From: SIG440 sp045648175
GTDB lineage: Bacteria > Bacillota > Clostridia > Monoglobales > Monoglobaceae
Length of the DNA stretch: 64,000 bases
Direction of reading: 5' to 3'
Assembly: GCA_045648175.1 (NCBI GenBank)
Contig: JAZRNN010000076.1
Location: forward strand, 1-64,000
This document shows, piece by piece, positions 44,289 through 53,849 of the stretch (position 1 is the stretch's first letter; each line of letters begins with the position of its first letter). The notes under the pieces are model-generated. The model was not told the DNA's origin and ran no database searches. It was given only the letters and a program-made list of their open reading frames with translations. The position numbers were made by a program, and so were the translations under genes.

Positions 44289-45482
44289 ATGGGAAAAGAC
44301 TTAAAAGGCAAAGAAATTGGAGCCGGAATCTATCAGAGAAAGGATAAAAAGTATTCTGCAAGATTCGTAAGTAAGGTTACAGGCAAAAGAGTTGAAAGGT
44401 ATTTTGACAAGCCCAACGAGGCTAAAAAATGGCTTGCTGAAGCAAAGTACGAGGATGAACACAATAAGCGTGGCGTATCATCACAAATGACTGTCGATGC
44501 ATGGTTTAACTTTTGGATAGAAAATATAGTTGGTGATTTAGCACCGAATACCCTTAGAAACTACAGGGAAAGATATAAACAAAATATTCAGCCCGTAGTA
44601 GGTAAACTGTTATTATCTAACGTAAAACCGCTTCACTGTCAAAAGGTTTTAAACGACATGAATGAGAACTACGCAGGCTCGACTATAAGGCAAACATTTA
44701 TAGCTATGGGGACGATGTTTAAATCCGCTCTAATGAATGATTTAATAACGAAGCATCCTATGGATGGTGTTAGATTCACAAAGCCTGTGAAAGCGGTAAA
44801 TGACATTAAATATCTCACTGTAGAGGAACAAAAAAAGTTTTTGGAAGTGGCGAAAAGGTCACACAACTACAACCAATATGCTTTAATACTTGAATTAGGA
44901 TTACGTACAGGTGAATTGGTTGGATTAACTTGGGATGCTATAGATTGGGAAAAGCGTACATTAACCGTAAATAAGACATTGGAGTATAGACATAGCAGAG
45001 GTTATTGGAGAGCGGGTACACCAAAAACACAAACAAGTTATCGCACCATACCTCTAACAGACCGAGCTTATGAAATATTACAAGAAGTGTACGCCACAAA
45101 AGATACAAGAAAACAATCCGATACTCTCTCTCAAACGTTAGAGTTTATGGATAGGCATACAGGCGAAAAATCCACTCTTGTAATGAAAGACCTCGTTTTT
45201 ATCAATTATAGAACGGGAGAACCGGCAAAGAATAGTTCTTATGACACCCATTTATATAAGCTGTGTGATGAAGCAAAAATAAGAAGGTTTTGTATGCACT
45301 GCCTTCGCCATACATACGCCACAAGGGCGGTAGAGGCTGGCGTAAATTTCAAGTTTCTAAGTTCTCTGCTTGGTCATGCATCTATTAAGACTACTCTTGA
45401 TAGATACGCACATACAACCAATGATTCAATGCTTCAGGCGGTACAGCAATTTGAAACAAAAATGAAAGAATTGATGGCATAG
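44289..45482 (+). CDS. int: Tn916-family tyrosine integrase, element 2
   Basis: 397 residues, intact. The N-terminal arm-binding domain (about 1-60) and core-binding domain (about 65-160) precede a catalytic domain with Arg206 (GLRTGEL), H337xxR340 (HCLRHTYA), His363 (LLGHASIKTT) and Tyr373 (DRYAH). It is highly similar to the broken integrase of element 1, including KTLEYRHSRGYWRAG-type stretches, which explains insertion at the same site. AAAGGAG precedes ATG 44289. It ends 74 bases before the ychF start, its attachment site. Confidence 0.95.
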   Translation: MGKDLKGKEIGAGIYQRKDKKYSARFVSKVTGKRVERYFDKPNEAKKWLAEAKYEDEHNKRGVSSQMTVDAWFNFWIENIVGDLAPNTLRNYRERYKQNIQPVVGKLLLSNVKPLHCQKVLNDMNENYAGSTIRQTFIAMGTMFKSALMNDLITKHPMDGVRFTKPVKAVNDIKYLTVEEQKKFLEVAKRSHNYNQYALILELGLRTGELVGLTWDAIDWEKRTLTVNKTLEYRHSRGYWRAGTPKTQTSYRTIPLTDRAYEILQEVYATKDTRKQSDTLSQTLEFMDRHTGEKSTLVMKDLVFINYRTGEPAKNSSYDTHLYKLCDEAKIRRFCMHCLRHTYATRAVEAGVNFKFLSSLLGHASIKTTLDRYAHTTNDSMLQAVQQFETKMKELMA

Positions 45483-45556
45483 ATGGCGTACAAATGGAGT
45501 ATGAGCCAACTAAAAAATGCCTGAAAGCCTTGAAAATAAAGGAGATGTAAGATATA

Positions 45557-45570
45557 ATGAAACTTGGTAT
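45557..45570 (+). other. right attachment site within ychF codons 1-5
   Basis: The 14 bases are identical to 11588-11601 and similar to 14775-14788. The crossover falls inside the start of ychF. The element supplies the new upstream sequence, including AAAGGAG at about 45538-45544. Confidence 0.75.
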
Positions 45571-46654
45571 ACTTGGACTTCCTAATGTAGGGAAGAGTAC
45601 ACTTTTTAATGCAATTACACAGGCAGGTGCAGAATCTGCAAACTATCCGTTTTGTACAATTGAGCCAAATGTAGGTACTGTTGCAGTCCCCGACAGCCGA
45701 CTTGATAGGTTGGCGGAGATGTATGACCCTGATAAAGTTACCCCTGCGGTAATTGAGTTTGTGGATATTGCAGGTCTTGTTAAGGGTGCCAGCAAGGGCG
45801 AAGGTCTTGGAAACAAATTCCTTGCCAACATTCGCGAGGTAGATGCACTTGTTCATGTTGTTCGTGCTTTTGATGACACAAATATTGTTCACGTTGAGGG
45901 CAGCATTGACCCTATTCGTGATATTGAAACGATTAATTTTGAACTTATATTCTCTGACCTTGAAATTATTGCAAGACGAATTGACCGTCTTAAAAAACAG
46001 CTTAAGGGCGGCGATAAAAAATATCAGGTTGAAATTGATTTTCTTGAAGGATTGAGTGCACAGCTTGAAAAAGGTATAAGTGCCCGTGCAATTGAATTTA
46101 CCGATGATGAACGTGAGATGCTTAAAGAAGTTTCGCTTCTTAGCTTAAAGCCTGTGATTTATGCGGCAAATGTTGCCGAGGATGATTATGCAAAGCCTGT
46201 AGGCGAAAATCAGTATGTTGCAAAAATTGCTGAATTTGCGGCAAGTGAAAAGTCCGAGGTTATGGTGGTTTCTGCAAGAATTGAGGAAGAAATTGCTGAG
46301 CTTGATAAGGACGAAAAAATGATGTTCCTTGAAGAATTAGGGGCAGAAGAATCCGGTCTTGATAAACTGATAAAGGCAAGCTATAAGCTGCTGGGGTTAA
46401 TAAGCTACCTGACAGCAGGAAAGCCCGAGGTAAGAGCGTGGACTATCACAAAGGGCACCAAGGCACCTCAGGCGGCAGGTAAAATTCATACAGATTTTGA
46501 GCGTGGCTTTATCCGTGCCGAGGTTGTGGCATATAATGACCTTATGGAAAACGGCAGTATGGCTGCAGCAAAAGAAAAAGGCCTTGTCAGAAGTGAAGGT
46601 AAGGAATATATTGTAGAAGATGGGGATATAATCCTGTTTAGATTTAATGTTTAA
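45557..46654 (+). CDS. ychF: redox-regulated ATPase YchF (Obg-family)
   Basis: A 365-residue P-loop protein of the Obg family that prefers ATP and is linked to ribosomes and oxidative stress. GLPNVGKSTLFNAIT (residues 6-20), the FCTIEPNVG switch region, DIAGLVKGASKGEGLGN and the C-terminal TGS domain ending ILFRFNV are all present. It is complete despite element 2 sitting immediately upstream. The ribosome binding site and probably the promoter come from the element. Confidence 0.96.
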   Translation: MKLGILGLPNVGKSTLFNAITQAGAESANYPFCTIEPNVGTVAVPDSRLDRLAEMYDPDKVTPAVIEFVDIAGLVKGASKGEGLGNKFLANIREVDALVHVVRAFDDTNIVHVEGSIDPIRDIETINFELIFSDLEIIARRIDRLKKQLKGGDKKYQVEIDFLEGLSAQLEKGISARAIEFTDDEREMLKEVSLLSLKPVIYAANVAEDDYAKPVGENQYVAKIAEFAASEKSEVMVVSARIEEEIAELDKDEKMMFLEELGAEESGLDKLIKASYKLLGLISYLTAGKPEVRAWTITKGTKAPQAAGKIHTDFERGFIRAEVVAYNDLMENGSMAAAKEKGLVRSEGKEYIVEDGDIILFRFNV

Positions 46655-46672
46655 TAAAAGGTGGTAAAAAAT

Positions 46673-46945
46673 ATGGATTTTTTGTCAAACGTAAAAAGAT
46701 TGTTTAAAGACACAAGCAAAACAGTTGTTCAAAAAACTGGAGAATTGGTTGAAACATCAAAGACAAAGTACGGTATTTATGATGTGAAGAATGACATTGA
46801 AGCAGTTTACACCGAAATTGGACGTGAAATTTATGCAGCATATAAGGAAGACAGAAATGCGGCTGAATTCATCGAAGAAAAGTGCAAGGAAATCGACACT
46901 TTAGCTTACAAAATGGAAGCACTTAAAGCACAGCTGGAAAAATAG
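46673..46945 (+). CDS. small coiled-coil protein
   Basis: 90 residues from ATG 46673 (after AAAGGTGG). It is predicted helical throughout: FLSNVKRLFKDTSKTVVQKTGELVETSKTKYGIYDVKNDIEAVYTEIGREIY. This resembles small Clostridia proteins often found before cmk, sometimes linked to a zinc ribbon, which is absent here. Its function is unknown. It lies between ychF and cmk in a tight gene run. Confidence 0.65.
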   Translation: MDFLSNVKRLFKDTSKTVVQKTGELVETSKTKYGIYDVKNDIEAVYTEIGREIYAAYKEDRNAAEFIEEKCKEIDTLAYKMEALKAQLEK

Positions 46946-46964
46946 TTTGCGGAGGGCAAGGTAT

Positions 46965-47645
46965 ATGTCTACTTTTAAGGTTGCGATTGATGGTCCTGCA
47001 GGGGCAGGAAAAAGTACAATAGCTAAGGCTGCGGCGGCACAAATGCACCTTGTATATATTGATACAGGGGCAATGTTCCGTGCAATCGGGCTGGGTTGTA
47101 TCCGTGCGGGGCTTAACCCCAACAGCGATATTGAAAAAATAATAGAAATGTTGCCATTCATGAACATTGATATTTCCCATGGTGAAAACGGTCAGGAGAT
47201 TTTTCTCAACGGTGAGAATGTTTCAAGTGAAATACGTATGCCTCAGGTTTCTGTTGCGGCATCCGATGTTTCAAAAATTCCCGAGGTAAGACAAAAACTG
47301 TTGATGCTTCAGCGAAGCATTGCTGAAAAAACTGACGTTATTATGGACGGCAGGGATATAGGTACGGTTGTATTGCCTGATGCAAAACTTAAAATCTTTC
47401 TTACTGCATCTGTTGAAGAACGTGCTATGAGAAGGTATAAGGAATTGGTTGAAAAGGGTGTAGAGTGTAGTTTTGACGAGGTTAAGGCTGATATGGAATA
47501 TCGCGATAAAAACGATTCTCAGCGCGAGATTGCTCCACTTAAGCCTGCAGAGGATAGTGTGATTGTTGACACAACTGGAAAAACACTTCAGGAATCTGTT
47601 GATATGATTCTGGAATTAATAAATGGAAGAAGAGTAAATAAATGA
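46965..47645 (+). CDS. cmk: cytidylate kinase
   Basis: 226 residues from ATG 46965, which follows GGAGGGCAAGG. It phosphorylates CMP/dCMP to the diphosphates. The P-loop IDGPAGAGKSTIAK (about residues 7-20), YIDTGAMFRAIG, MDGRDIGTVVLPDAKLKIFLTAS and YRDKNDSQREIAPLKPA are diagnostic. The stop overlaps plsC by four bases, and cmk-plsC-ispH-rpsA is a familiar Clostridia operon. Confidence 0.96.
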   Translation: MSTFKVAIDGPAGAGKSTIAKAAAAQMHLVYIDTGAMFRAIGLGCIRAGLNPNSDIEKIIEMLPFMNIDISHGENGQEIFLNGENVSSEIRMPQVSVAASDVSKIPEVRQKLLMLQRSIAEKTDVIMDGRDIGTVVLPDAKLKIFLTASVEERAMRRYKELVEKGVECSFDEVKADMEYRDKNDSQREIAPLKPAEDSVIVDTTGKTLQESVDMILELINGRRVNK

Positions 47646-48244
47646 AGAAATTTATATTAAGTGTGATTAAAGGGTTTTATCGCTTTTTGTTCAGAATAGA
47701 GATTGAAGGGCTGGAAAATATTCCAAAGGATAAGAATTTTCTGCTTATTCCAAATCATCTCAGTAATTTTGACCCACCGTTGATTGTAGCGTTTTTGCCG
47801 GTGGACAGTATGGCATATATGGCAAAGGAAAGCTTGTTTAAAGTTCCTGTTGTTTCAAGTGTTATAAGGGCTTTTGGTGCTTTTCCGGTAAAGCGCAGCG
47901 GTAATGATATTGCGGCCGTAAAGACGGCAATAAAAATTCTTAAAGAAGGTAAGAGTCTTACAATTTTTCCCGAGGGCAAACGTGTAAGAACTCCCGGAGT
48001 TTTAGGCGAAGGCAAACAAGGGGCAGCAATGATTGCGGCAAAAGCAGGAGTGGGCTTTTTACCGGTTGGCATACAAACAAACTATAAGTTCCGCAGCAGG
48101 GTGAAACTTACTGTGGGAGAATACATAGATTTTTCGGAATATTATGACAAAAAGCTGAATTCCGAAGCACTTCAGCAGCTTACTAACGAACTGTTGATGC
48201 CAAAGATTGCAGAGCTTGCAGGAGCAAAAGTGTATGGAAATTAA
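47642..48244 (+). CDS. plsC: 1-acyl-sn-glycerol-3-phosphate acyltransferase
   Basis: 200 residues. It adds the second acyl chain to make phosphatidic acid at the membrane. PNHLSNFDPP contains the HxSxxD catalytic motif (NHxSNFD; about residues 38-45), FPEGKRVR the substrate-binding EGxR box, and MAYMAKESLF the acceptor region. An N-terminal hydrophobic stretch fits membrane contact. It overlaps both cmk and ispH-rpsA, so the group is translationally coupled. Confidence 0.93.
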   Translation: MKKFILSVIKGFYRFLFRIEIEGLENIPKDKNFLLIPNHLSNFDPPLIVAFLPVDSMAYMAKESLFKVPVVSSVIRAFGAFPVKRSGNDIAAVKTAIKILKEGKSLTIFPEGKRVRTPGVLGEGKQGAAMIAAKAGVGFLPVGIQTNYKFRSRVKLTVGEYIDFSEYYDKKLNSEALQQLTNELLMPKIAELAGAKVYGN

Positions 48245-50519
48245 AATTGCTGATAAAGCGGGGTTTTGTTTTGGTGTAGACCGTGCTGTAAAAATTGCCT
48301 ATGATACTGCAAAAGACAAAGGTAAGAATATTTTCACTTATGGCATGCTGATACACAACCATGATGTAACAGCCGACCTTGAGAGTATGGGTGTTTGCTG
48401 TATTGAAAATATATATGATATACCCAAAGGTTCTGTGGTTATAATACGTGCACACGGCATATCCGAGGCCGAGCAGAATATTCTGATTGAAAAAAATGCT
48501 CAAATAATTGATGCAACCTGTCCTTTTGTTAAACGAATTCATAAAATTGTGAAGGAAGAATATTCAAATGGCAGGCAGATAGTGATTGCAGGCGACAAAA
48601 ATCATCCTGAGGTAAAGGGGATAAACGGTTGGTGCCAGAACAGTGCAATTATAATTGGTGCAGATGAAAATTATGACGAAATTCTGCAGAATAATGGCGA
48701 AATTCCGCTAAGTTTAGTTGCCCAGACAACAATGCGGAAGGAAAAAGTAAAAAAAATTGAAAAAAATTTAAAAAAACATTTTACAAATGTGAATTTTTTT
48801 GATACAATATGTAGTGCAACTGAAGAAAGACAGCTTGCGGCTAAAAAACTTTCTGAGGAATGTGACGTTATGCTTGTGTTTGGCGGCAGAAACAGTTCTA
48901 ATACAGAAAAACTGTATGAGATTTGCTGCGAAGGTTGCAAAGACACATACAAAGTTGAAAACGCAAAAGAATTAAATGAGCTTGCTCATTTGTTAAAAAA
49001 TAAAAAATTAAAAAAAGTAGGCATTACCGCCGGAGCATCTACTCCGGATAAGGTAATCAAGGAGGCAAAATTAACCATGGCGGAAATTACAAATGAAATG
49101 AACTTTGCAGAGGCATTGGAAGAAACTTTAAAGCCCTTAACAACAGGTGATATTGTTAAAGGTGTAGTTATCGGAATTACCCCTACAGAGGTACAGGTGG
49201 ACATTGACGGTAAGTATGACGGCGTTATCCCCGCAAACGAGATGACAAACGATCCTTCAGCAGACCTTAAGTCTTTGGTAAAGGTTGGCGACGAGGTTGA
49301 CGTTTTTGTTGTTCACGTTAGCGACCGTGACGGTGTTGTTACACTTTCAAAGAAGAAAATTGATGCTGAAAAGGGCTTGCAGGAGCTTCGTGAAGATTTT
49401 GAAGCAGCAACAGTTCTCAGCGGCAGAATCGTAGAGCTTGTTAAAGGTGGTATTGTTACCATTGCTAAGGGTATCAGAGTATTTATTCCTGCATCAGAAG
49501 CTGCAGAACGCTTTGTTGAAGATCTCGGTTCACTTCTTAACACCGAAGTTTCATTTAGAATTATAAAGATGGACAAAGACCGCAGAGGTCGTCTGAGAGT
49601 TGTTGGCTCAATCAAGTCTGTTGCAAAGGAACTCAGCGCTAAAAAGGCAGAAGAATTCTGGGCAGCAGCAGAGGTTAACAAGAAATATACAGGTACAGTT
49701 AAGTCATTGACCAAGTTTGGTGCATTCATTGACCTTGGCGGTGTTGACGGTCTTATTCATATTTCTGAGCTTTCAGATGCTCGCATTAACCATCCGTCAG
49801 AAGTGGTTAAGGTTGGCGACTCTATTGATGTATATATTAAGGATATGGACAAAGAAACAGGCAAGATTTCTCTCGTTAAGGAACTTGAAGCTGATAAAAA
49901 GGCAAGAGAAGCTGCTTTCTGGGCATCACTTGAAGTTGGTAAGTCTTACAGCGGTACTGTTAAGTCAATTACTGCATTCGGTGCATTCATTGACCTTGGC
50001 GGTGTTGACGGTCTTGTTCACGTTTCTGAACTTTCTTGGGCAAGAATTAAGCATCCGTCAGAAGTAGTTGCTGTTGGTGATACTCTTGAAGTTTACATCA
50101 AGGATGTTGATGTTGATGCAAAGAAGATTTCACTTGGTCACAAGAAGGAAGAAGACAGCCCCTGGTATCAGGCTACAAAAGACCTTAAGGTTGGCGACAA
50201 CATTAAATGTAAGGTTGTTCGCATTCTGCCCTTTGGTGCATTTGCTGAAGTTGCTCCTTTTGTAGATGGTCTTATCCACATTTCACAGATTGCAAATACA
50301 AGAATTGAAAAGCCATCTGATGTTCTTAACATCGGTGACGAAGTTGAAGTTCAGGTTACTGAAATTAACAACGACACAAAGCAGATTGGTCTTTCAAGAA
50401 AGGTTCTCCTTCCCGACTATGTAGCAGAAGCTGAAAAGGTTGTTGAAGAAGAAGTTGCTGACGAATCTTACACAGAAGAAAGCTCATTCACATTGGGTGA
50501 CATTCTTGACGCTGAATAA
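48234..50519 (+). CDS. ispH-rpsA: fused HMB-PP reductase (IspH) and ribosomal protein S1
   Basis: 761 residues from ATG 48234, inside the end of plsC. Residues about 1-285 are IspH, the [4Fe-4S] enzyme that makes IPP and DMAPP in the MEP pathway: AGFCFGVDRAV, IIRAHGISE, DATCPFV and TAGASTP with the three cluster Cys. Residues about 300-750 hold four S1 RNA-binding domains, seen from GTVKSLTKFGAFIDLGGVDGLIH, repeated with small changes. The fusion is known in Clostridia, where it joins isoprenoid synthesis to translation. Confidence 0.96.
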   Translation: MEIKIADKAGFCFGVDRAVKIAYDTAKDKGKNIFTYGMLIHNHDVTADLESMGVCCIENIYDIPKGSVVIIRAHGISEAEQNILIEKNAQIIDATCPFVKRIHKIVKEEYSNGRQIVIAGDKNHPEVKGINGWCQNSAIIIGADENYDEILQNNGEIPLSLVAQTTMRKEKVKKIEKNLKKHFTNVNFFDTICSATEERQLAAKKLSEECDVMLVFGGRNSSNTEKLYEICCEGCKDTYKVENAKELNELAHLLKNKKLKKVGITAGASTPDKVIKEAKLTMAEITNEMNFAEALEETLKPLTTGDIVKGVVIGITPTEVQVDIDGKYDGVIPANEMTNDPSADLKSLVKVGDEVDVFVVHVSDRDGVVTLSKKKIDAEKGLQELREDFEAATVLSGRIVELVKGGIVTIAKGIRVFIPASEAAERFVEDLGSLLNTEVSFRIIKMDKDRRGRLRVVGSIKSVAKELSAKKAEEFWAAAEVNKKYTGTVKSLTKFGAFIDLGGVDGLIHISELSDARINHPSEVVKVGDSIDVYIKDMDKETGKISLVKELEADKKAREAAFWASLEVGKSYSGTVKSITAFGAFIDLGGVDGLVHVSELSWARIKHPSEVVAVGDTLEVYIKDVDVDAKKISLGHKKEEDSPWYQATKDLKVGDNIKCKVVRILPFGAFAEVAPFVDGLIHISQIANTRIEKPSDVLNIGDEVEVQVTEINNDTKQIGLSRKVLLPDYVAEAEKVVEEEVADESYTEESSFTLGDILDAE

Positions 50520-50538
50520 TTTTTAGCTGAACTAAACT

Positions 50539-50568
50539 AAGGCGGTTAATCTTTGAGTTAGCCGCCTT
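50539..50568 (+). terminator. terminator after ispH-rpsA
   Basis: An 11-bp stem with one G-U pair (about 50539-50549 with 50558-50568) and an 8-base loop. Confidence 0.75.
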
Positions 50569-50617
50569 ACTTATTTAAAAGTGTTTTTAAAATAGTCTTT
50601 AAAAGGAGCAAGGGTTT

Positions 50618-51979
50618 ATGAATGTAGTTGAATATAAAAAATCCTTAAAAGATAAAAAGATATCGGTAATCGGCATTGGGGTAAGCAATGTTCCGCTTAT
50701 ACGTTTTTTAATTGAGGGCGGTGCCAAGGTTACTGCTCATGATAAAAAAGACGACAAAGCTTTGGGTGAGGTATATATCGAGCTTTCTGCTTTGGGTGTA
50801 GAATTTGTGTTGGGAGAAGATTATCTTAAAAACATTCCTGAAAAAACCGAGATTATTTTTAAAACACCCGGTCTGCGGGGAGATGTGCCCGAACTTTTGG
50901 AGGCAAAGGAAAAGGGAATAGCGTTAACTTCTGAGATGGAGTTGTTTTTTGAACTTTGTCCTTGTGAGATTATTGCAGTTACCGGCAGTGACGGCAAAAC
51001 TACCACTACAACTCTTATTGGCGAAATGCTTAAAGCGGGTGGATATACCTGTCACATAGGCGGCAATATCGGAAAGCCTCTTGTTGCAGAACTTGAAAAC
51101 ATTAAGGTAGACGATAAGGCTGTTCTTGAGCTTTCAAGTTTCCAGCTAGTTACAATGAAAAAAAGCCCCAAGGTTGCTGTCGTGACAAATGTTACACCTA
51201 ATCACCTTGACTGGCATAAGGATTTTGAAGAATATATTGAATCAAAGAAAAACATAATGAAATATCAGGATAAAAATTCTGTCCTGGTGACCAATTCAGC
51301 AAATGACATTACCTTTAAAATCGGCAACGAGGCAAAAGGCGAGTTGCGCAGCTTTTCGTCAAAGGGCGATGCTCTTGTTTGTTTGCGTGATGGCAGTATA
51401 TTTTATGGTGATGAAAGGATAATAAATACTGATGACATTGTAATTCCGGGAATTCACAATGTTGAAAACTATATGGCGGCAATTGCGGCAACACGGGATT
51501 ATGTATCAAAAGAAACGGTAGATGCGGTGGCAAAGAATTTTGGTGGGGTTCCTCACAGAATTGAGCTTGTTCGCGAACTTGACGGGGTTAGATATTACAA
51601 CGATTCAATTGCAAGCAGCCCGGCAAGGACAACGGCGGGTCTTAATGCATTTGATGAAAAGGTAGTTCTTATCGCCGGGGGATATGACAAAAAAATCCCA
51701 TTTGATGAGTTTGGCAGTGTTGTTAACGAGCACGTTAAAAAACTTGTGCTGGTAGGGGCAACGTCGGATAAAATTGAGGCAGCAGTGAAGAATGCATATA
51801 ATTATAATGGTTTGCCAATTTATCGTGAGAGCGAGTTTGAAACAGCAATAAACACTGCGCGTGATATTGCAGAAAAGGGCGATGTTGTTATGCTTTCGCC
51901 TGCTTGTGCCAGCTTTGACCTGTTTAAAAACTTTGAAGAACGAGGAAATGAATTTAAAAATATTGTAAATAGTTTTTAA
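50618..51979 (+). CDS. murD: UDP-N-acetylmuramoylalanine-D-glutamate ligase
   Basis: 453 residues. It adds D-glutamate to UDP-MurNAc-L-Ala in cell wall synthesis. A Rossmann-like N-terminal domain (ISVIGIGVSNVPL), the Mur ATP-binding loop TGSDGKTTTTTLIGEML, TNVTPNHLDWH and the C-terminal YNDSIASSPARTTAGL and IAGGYDKK segments are typical of MurD. AAAGGAG precedes ATG 50618. It stands apart from the usual mur/dcw cluster in this window. Confidence 0.95.
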   Translation: MNVVEYKKSLKDKKISVIGIGVSNVPLIRFLIEGGAKVTAHDKKDDKALGEVYIELSALGVEFVLGEDYLKNIPEKTEIIFKTPGLRGDVPELLEAKEKGIALTSEMELFFELCPCEIIAVTGSDGKTTTTTLIGEMLKAGGYTCHIGGNIGKPLVAELENIKVDDKAVLELSSFQLVTMKKSPKVAVVTNVTPNHLDWHKDFEEYIESKKNIMKYQDKNSVLVTNSANDITFKIGNEAKGELRSFSSKGDALVCLRDGSIFYGDERIINTDDIVIPGIHNVENYMAAIAATRDYVSKETVDAVAKNFGGVPHRIELVRELDGVRYYNDSIASSPARTTAGLNAFDEKVVLIAGGYDKKIPFDEFGSVVNEHVKKLVLVGATSDKIEAAVKNAYNYNGLPIYRESEFETAINTARDIAEKGDVVMLSPACASFDLFKNFEERGNEFKNIVNSF

Positions 51980-51980
51980 T

Positions 51981-52016
51981 ACAAAAACCGTTAATCTAGT
52001 GATTAGCGGTTTTTGT
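51981..52016. terminator. bidirectional terminator between murD and comEC
   Basis: A 16-bp stem with one G-U pair (51981-51996 with 52001-52016), 4-base loop, and A/T runs on both sides. It overlaps the 3' end of the comEC-like gene. Confidence 0.85.
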
Positions 52017-53601
52017 GCTTGAGGTCATAGATGAATTTAAGTAACAGATATAATATGAGTGCGACTCCTATGTATATTATAAAGGTTATAGGTGGCATAT
52101 TCTGACTGTTTACACGGATAGAAAAACAGTCTTTACCAAATATTTCGGCAGTTGAAAAAATGATACCAAGACAAATTTTCAGGGGATAATAGAATACTGC
52201 TGTGGCAAAGTGTGGTGCTATGCAGTAAAGACCGCAGGCAATAAAACCCATACAAAAGGTAAGAGTGACAACGGGAATAATCCATAGATTTGTAAAAAAC
52301 TGAATCCATGAAATTCGTTCAAAAAATAATGCTGAAAAATAAACTGTTCCTATGAATGAGGATACCGAAAGTGATATTGACGAGCAAAACGCATTTTTGC
52401 AGTATATAGCTTTCTTATTTGTTTTTGAAACAGGAAAAAGATCTTTTAGCAGGCGGTAAAGATAACCAAAATAAACCAGTATTCCTAAAGTTGCACCAAA
52501 GGATAGGATGAGACTTTTGGAAAACACAGCATATGGTGTAATCAAGGTTATTACTATTATTGAGAGAAAAAGTGCATTGATTGGTGTATACCTCTGATGC
52601 GTCAGCGCGGCAAAAATCATTACAAGCATCATGATAGCACTGCGGCATACTGATGGTGTAAATTGTGCGGCAGCAACAAAAATCACTATTATGGGAACTA
52701 ATATTATGTACGTAGCCTTTTTGTGTGTTCGAGCTTTAAAAAATAATAAGGATAATGATGAAAATAAAATTGAAAGGTGCATTCCTGAAACCGCAACTAT
52801 GTGTGAAAGCCCGGCGTTTGAAAAGGTGTCATAAAGCTTGTCTGAAAAACTTGATTTATCGCCTAGCATAAGTCCTTTTAAAATAGCTGCAAGGTTGACA
52901 TTATCAAACATAATACCGTCAGCAGCTGAGACGGTTTTATTTTTGACAAAATTACCAATATCTTTAACATATGTAACAGGATGAAAGGGTTTTTTGAGGG
53001 CTATTTTATCTGCGTTGCTTGTTTTGCCAATGCAAAATATATTTCTTCCGCGCAGGTGTGTGTAATAATCAAAAGCGTCGGAGTCATCATCCCGCGCGGG
53101 GTGGCTAAGCTTTGTCCAGCAGCATATCGTATCACCCTCATTAAGAAGTTTCCCCCGCTCTTTGGGGATATAGATAACAATTGTTTCGGGCGAGATATAT
53201 TCATCGTTGGTCTGTATTACATCAAAATTAAAGTGGCATGAATATCCGTTTGAGGTTTCTGTGACAGGTGACGAAACAGTACCTGACAGCCATAATTCGT
53301 GACCTAAGTATGCTTTTAATTCGTGAGGTAAAAGATATTCTGCAGATACAATTCTCAGCATACCTGCCAATGTGCATATGATGAGAAAAGTGGGCAACAA
53401 CAAAGGTTTAAGACTAATGCCGGTGTACTTTACTGCAGCAATAGTTACTGAAAGGACTGCGATAACATATACAAGATAAATAAATACATCCACCAACAGC
53501 CCTACCGGTAAAACAGAGGAAAGATATATGCCAAAAGTAAAAGCCAAAGCCGACATCACAAGATAGTGCTTTGATGTTATAACGTGTTTAGACTTATACA
53601 T
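52003..53601 (-). CDS. comEC: ComEC/Rec2-like membrane protein
   Basis: 532 residues from ATG 53601, preceded by GGGAGG. An upstream in-frame start at 53655 has no ribosome binding site. Two N-terminal hydrophobic helices and a DUF4131-like extracellular region (ELWLSGTVSSP, YIPKERGKLLNEGDTICC) lead into the competence domain: KGLMLGDKSSFSDKLYDTFSNAGLSHIVAVSGMHLSIL and FTPSVCRSAIMMLVM. ComEC forms the channel for DNA uptake in transformation. The C-terminal metallo-beta-lactamase domain of full ComEC is absent, as in shorter Clostridia versions. Confidence 0.88.
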   Translation of the reverse strand: MYKSKHVITSKHYLVMSALAFTFGIYLSSVLPVGLLVDVFIYLVYVIAVLSVTIAAVKYTGISLKPLLLPTFLIICTLAGMLRIVSAEYLLPHELKAYLGHELWLSGTVSSPVTETSNGYSCHFNFDVIQTNDEYISPETIVIYIPKERGKLLNEGDTICCWTKLSHPARDDDSDAFDYYTHLRGRNIFCIGKTSNADKIALKKPFHPVTYVKDIGNFVKNKTVSAADGIMFDNVNLAAILKGLMLGDKSSFSDKLYDTFSNAGLSHIVAVSGMHLSILFSSLSLLFFKARTHKKATYIILVPIIVIFVAAAQFTPSVCRSAIMMLVMIFAALTHQRYTPINALFLSIIVITLITPYAVFSKSLILSFGATLGILVYFGYLYRLLKDLFPVSKTNKKAIYCKNAFCSSISLSVSSFIGTVYFSALFFERISWIQFFTNLWIIPVVTLTFCMGFIACGLYCIAPHFATAVFYYPLKICLGIIFSTAEIFGKDCFSIRVNSQNMPPITFIIYIGVALILYLLLKFIYDLKHKNR

Positions 53602-53710
53602 TCGGTAGACCTCCCTTAAATATTCCATTCTACATAATAACACATTTTTCGACAAATATTCAATATATATATAAGGATATTTGAAAAATTAAAAATACTT
53701 ACAAAAAAAC

Positions 53711-53739
53711 TTGCAGAATTTTGGAATATATGATATACT
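53711..53739 (+). promoter_or_regulatory. promoter of glyQS
   Basis: TTGCAG (53711-53716) and TATACT (53734-53739), 17-base spacer. The leader of about 105 bases holds a GGATTTT/AAAATCC hairpin (53761-53777) but no T-box. Confidence 0.7.
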
Positions 53740-53849
53740 ATATTTTGATTATGTATTTGTTTGGATTTTATAAAAATCCGTTTAATATTCTGCAGGCTCA
53801 CGGCGGAAGTTATTTAAATTCAGTGGGCAGGAAAGGCTTTGTGATAAAA

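Larger units (their letters stand above)
14775..45556. mobile_element. element 2: phage-like element with its own RNA polymerase
   Basis: This AT-rich block of about 30.8 kb runs from the internal att site to the intact ychF start. It encodes an excisionase and integrase at the right end, baseplate-like, HU-like and tape measure proteins at the left, and ArdA, sigma-like, ParB-like, helicase-like and single-subunit RNA polymerase-like proteins between. No terminase, portal, capsid, lysis, relaxase or type IV secretion gene is visible. I infer a defective or helper-dependent prophage-like element. Confidence 0.75.

Noticed and set aside
14775..45556. Element 2 as a complete conjugative element
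   Set aside because: No relaxase, coupling protein or type IV secretion gene was found. The only FtsK-like sequence belongs to element 1 and is a fragment.
45531..45558. TTGAAA-17-TATAAT directly at the ychF start
   Set aside because: The -10 overlaps the ATG, so transcripts would start inside the gene. It is also partly made of the ribosome binding site, so probably coincidence.
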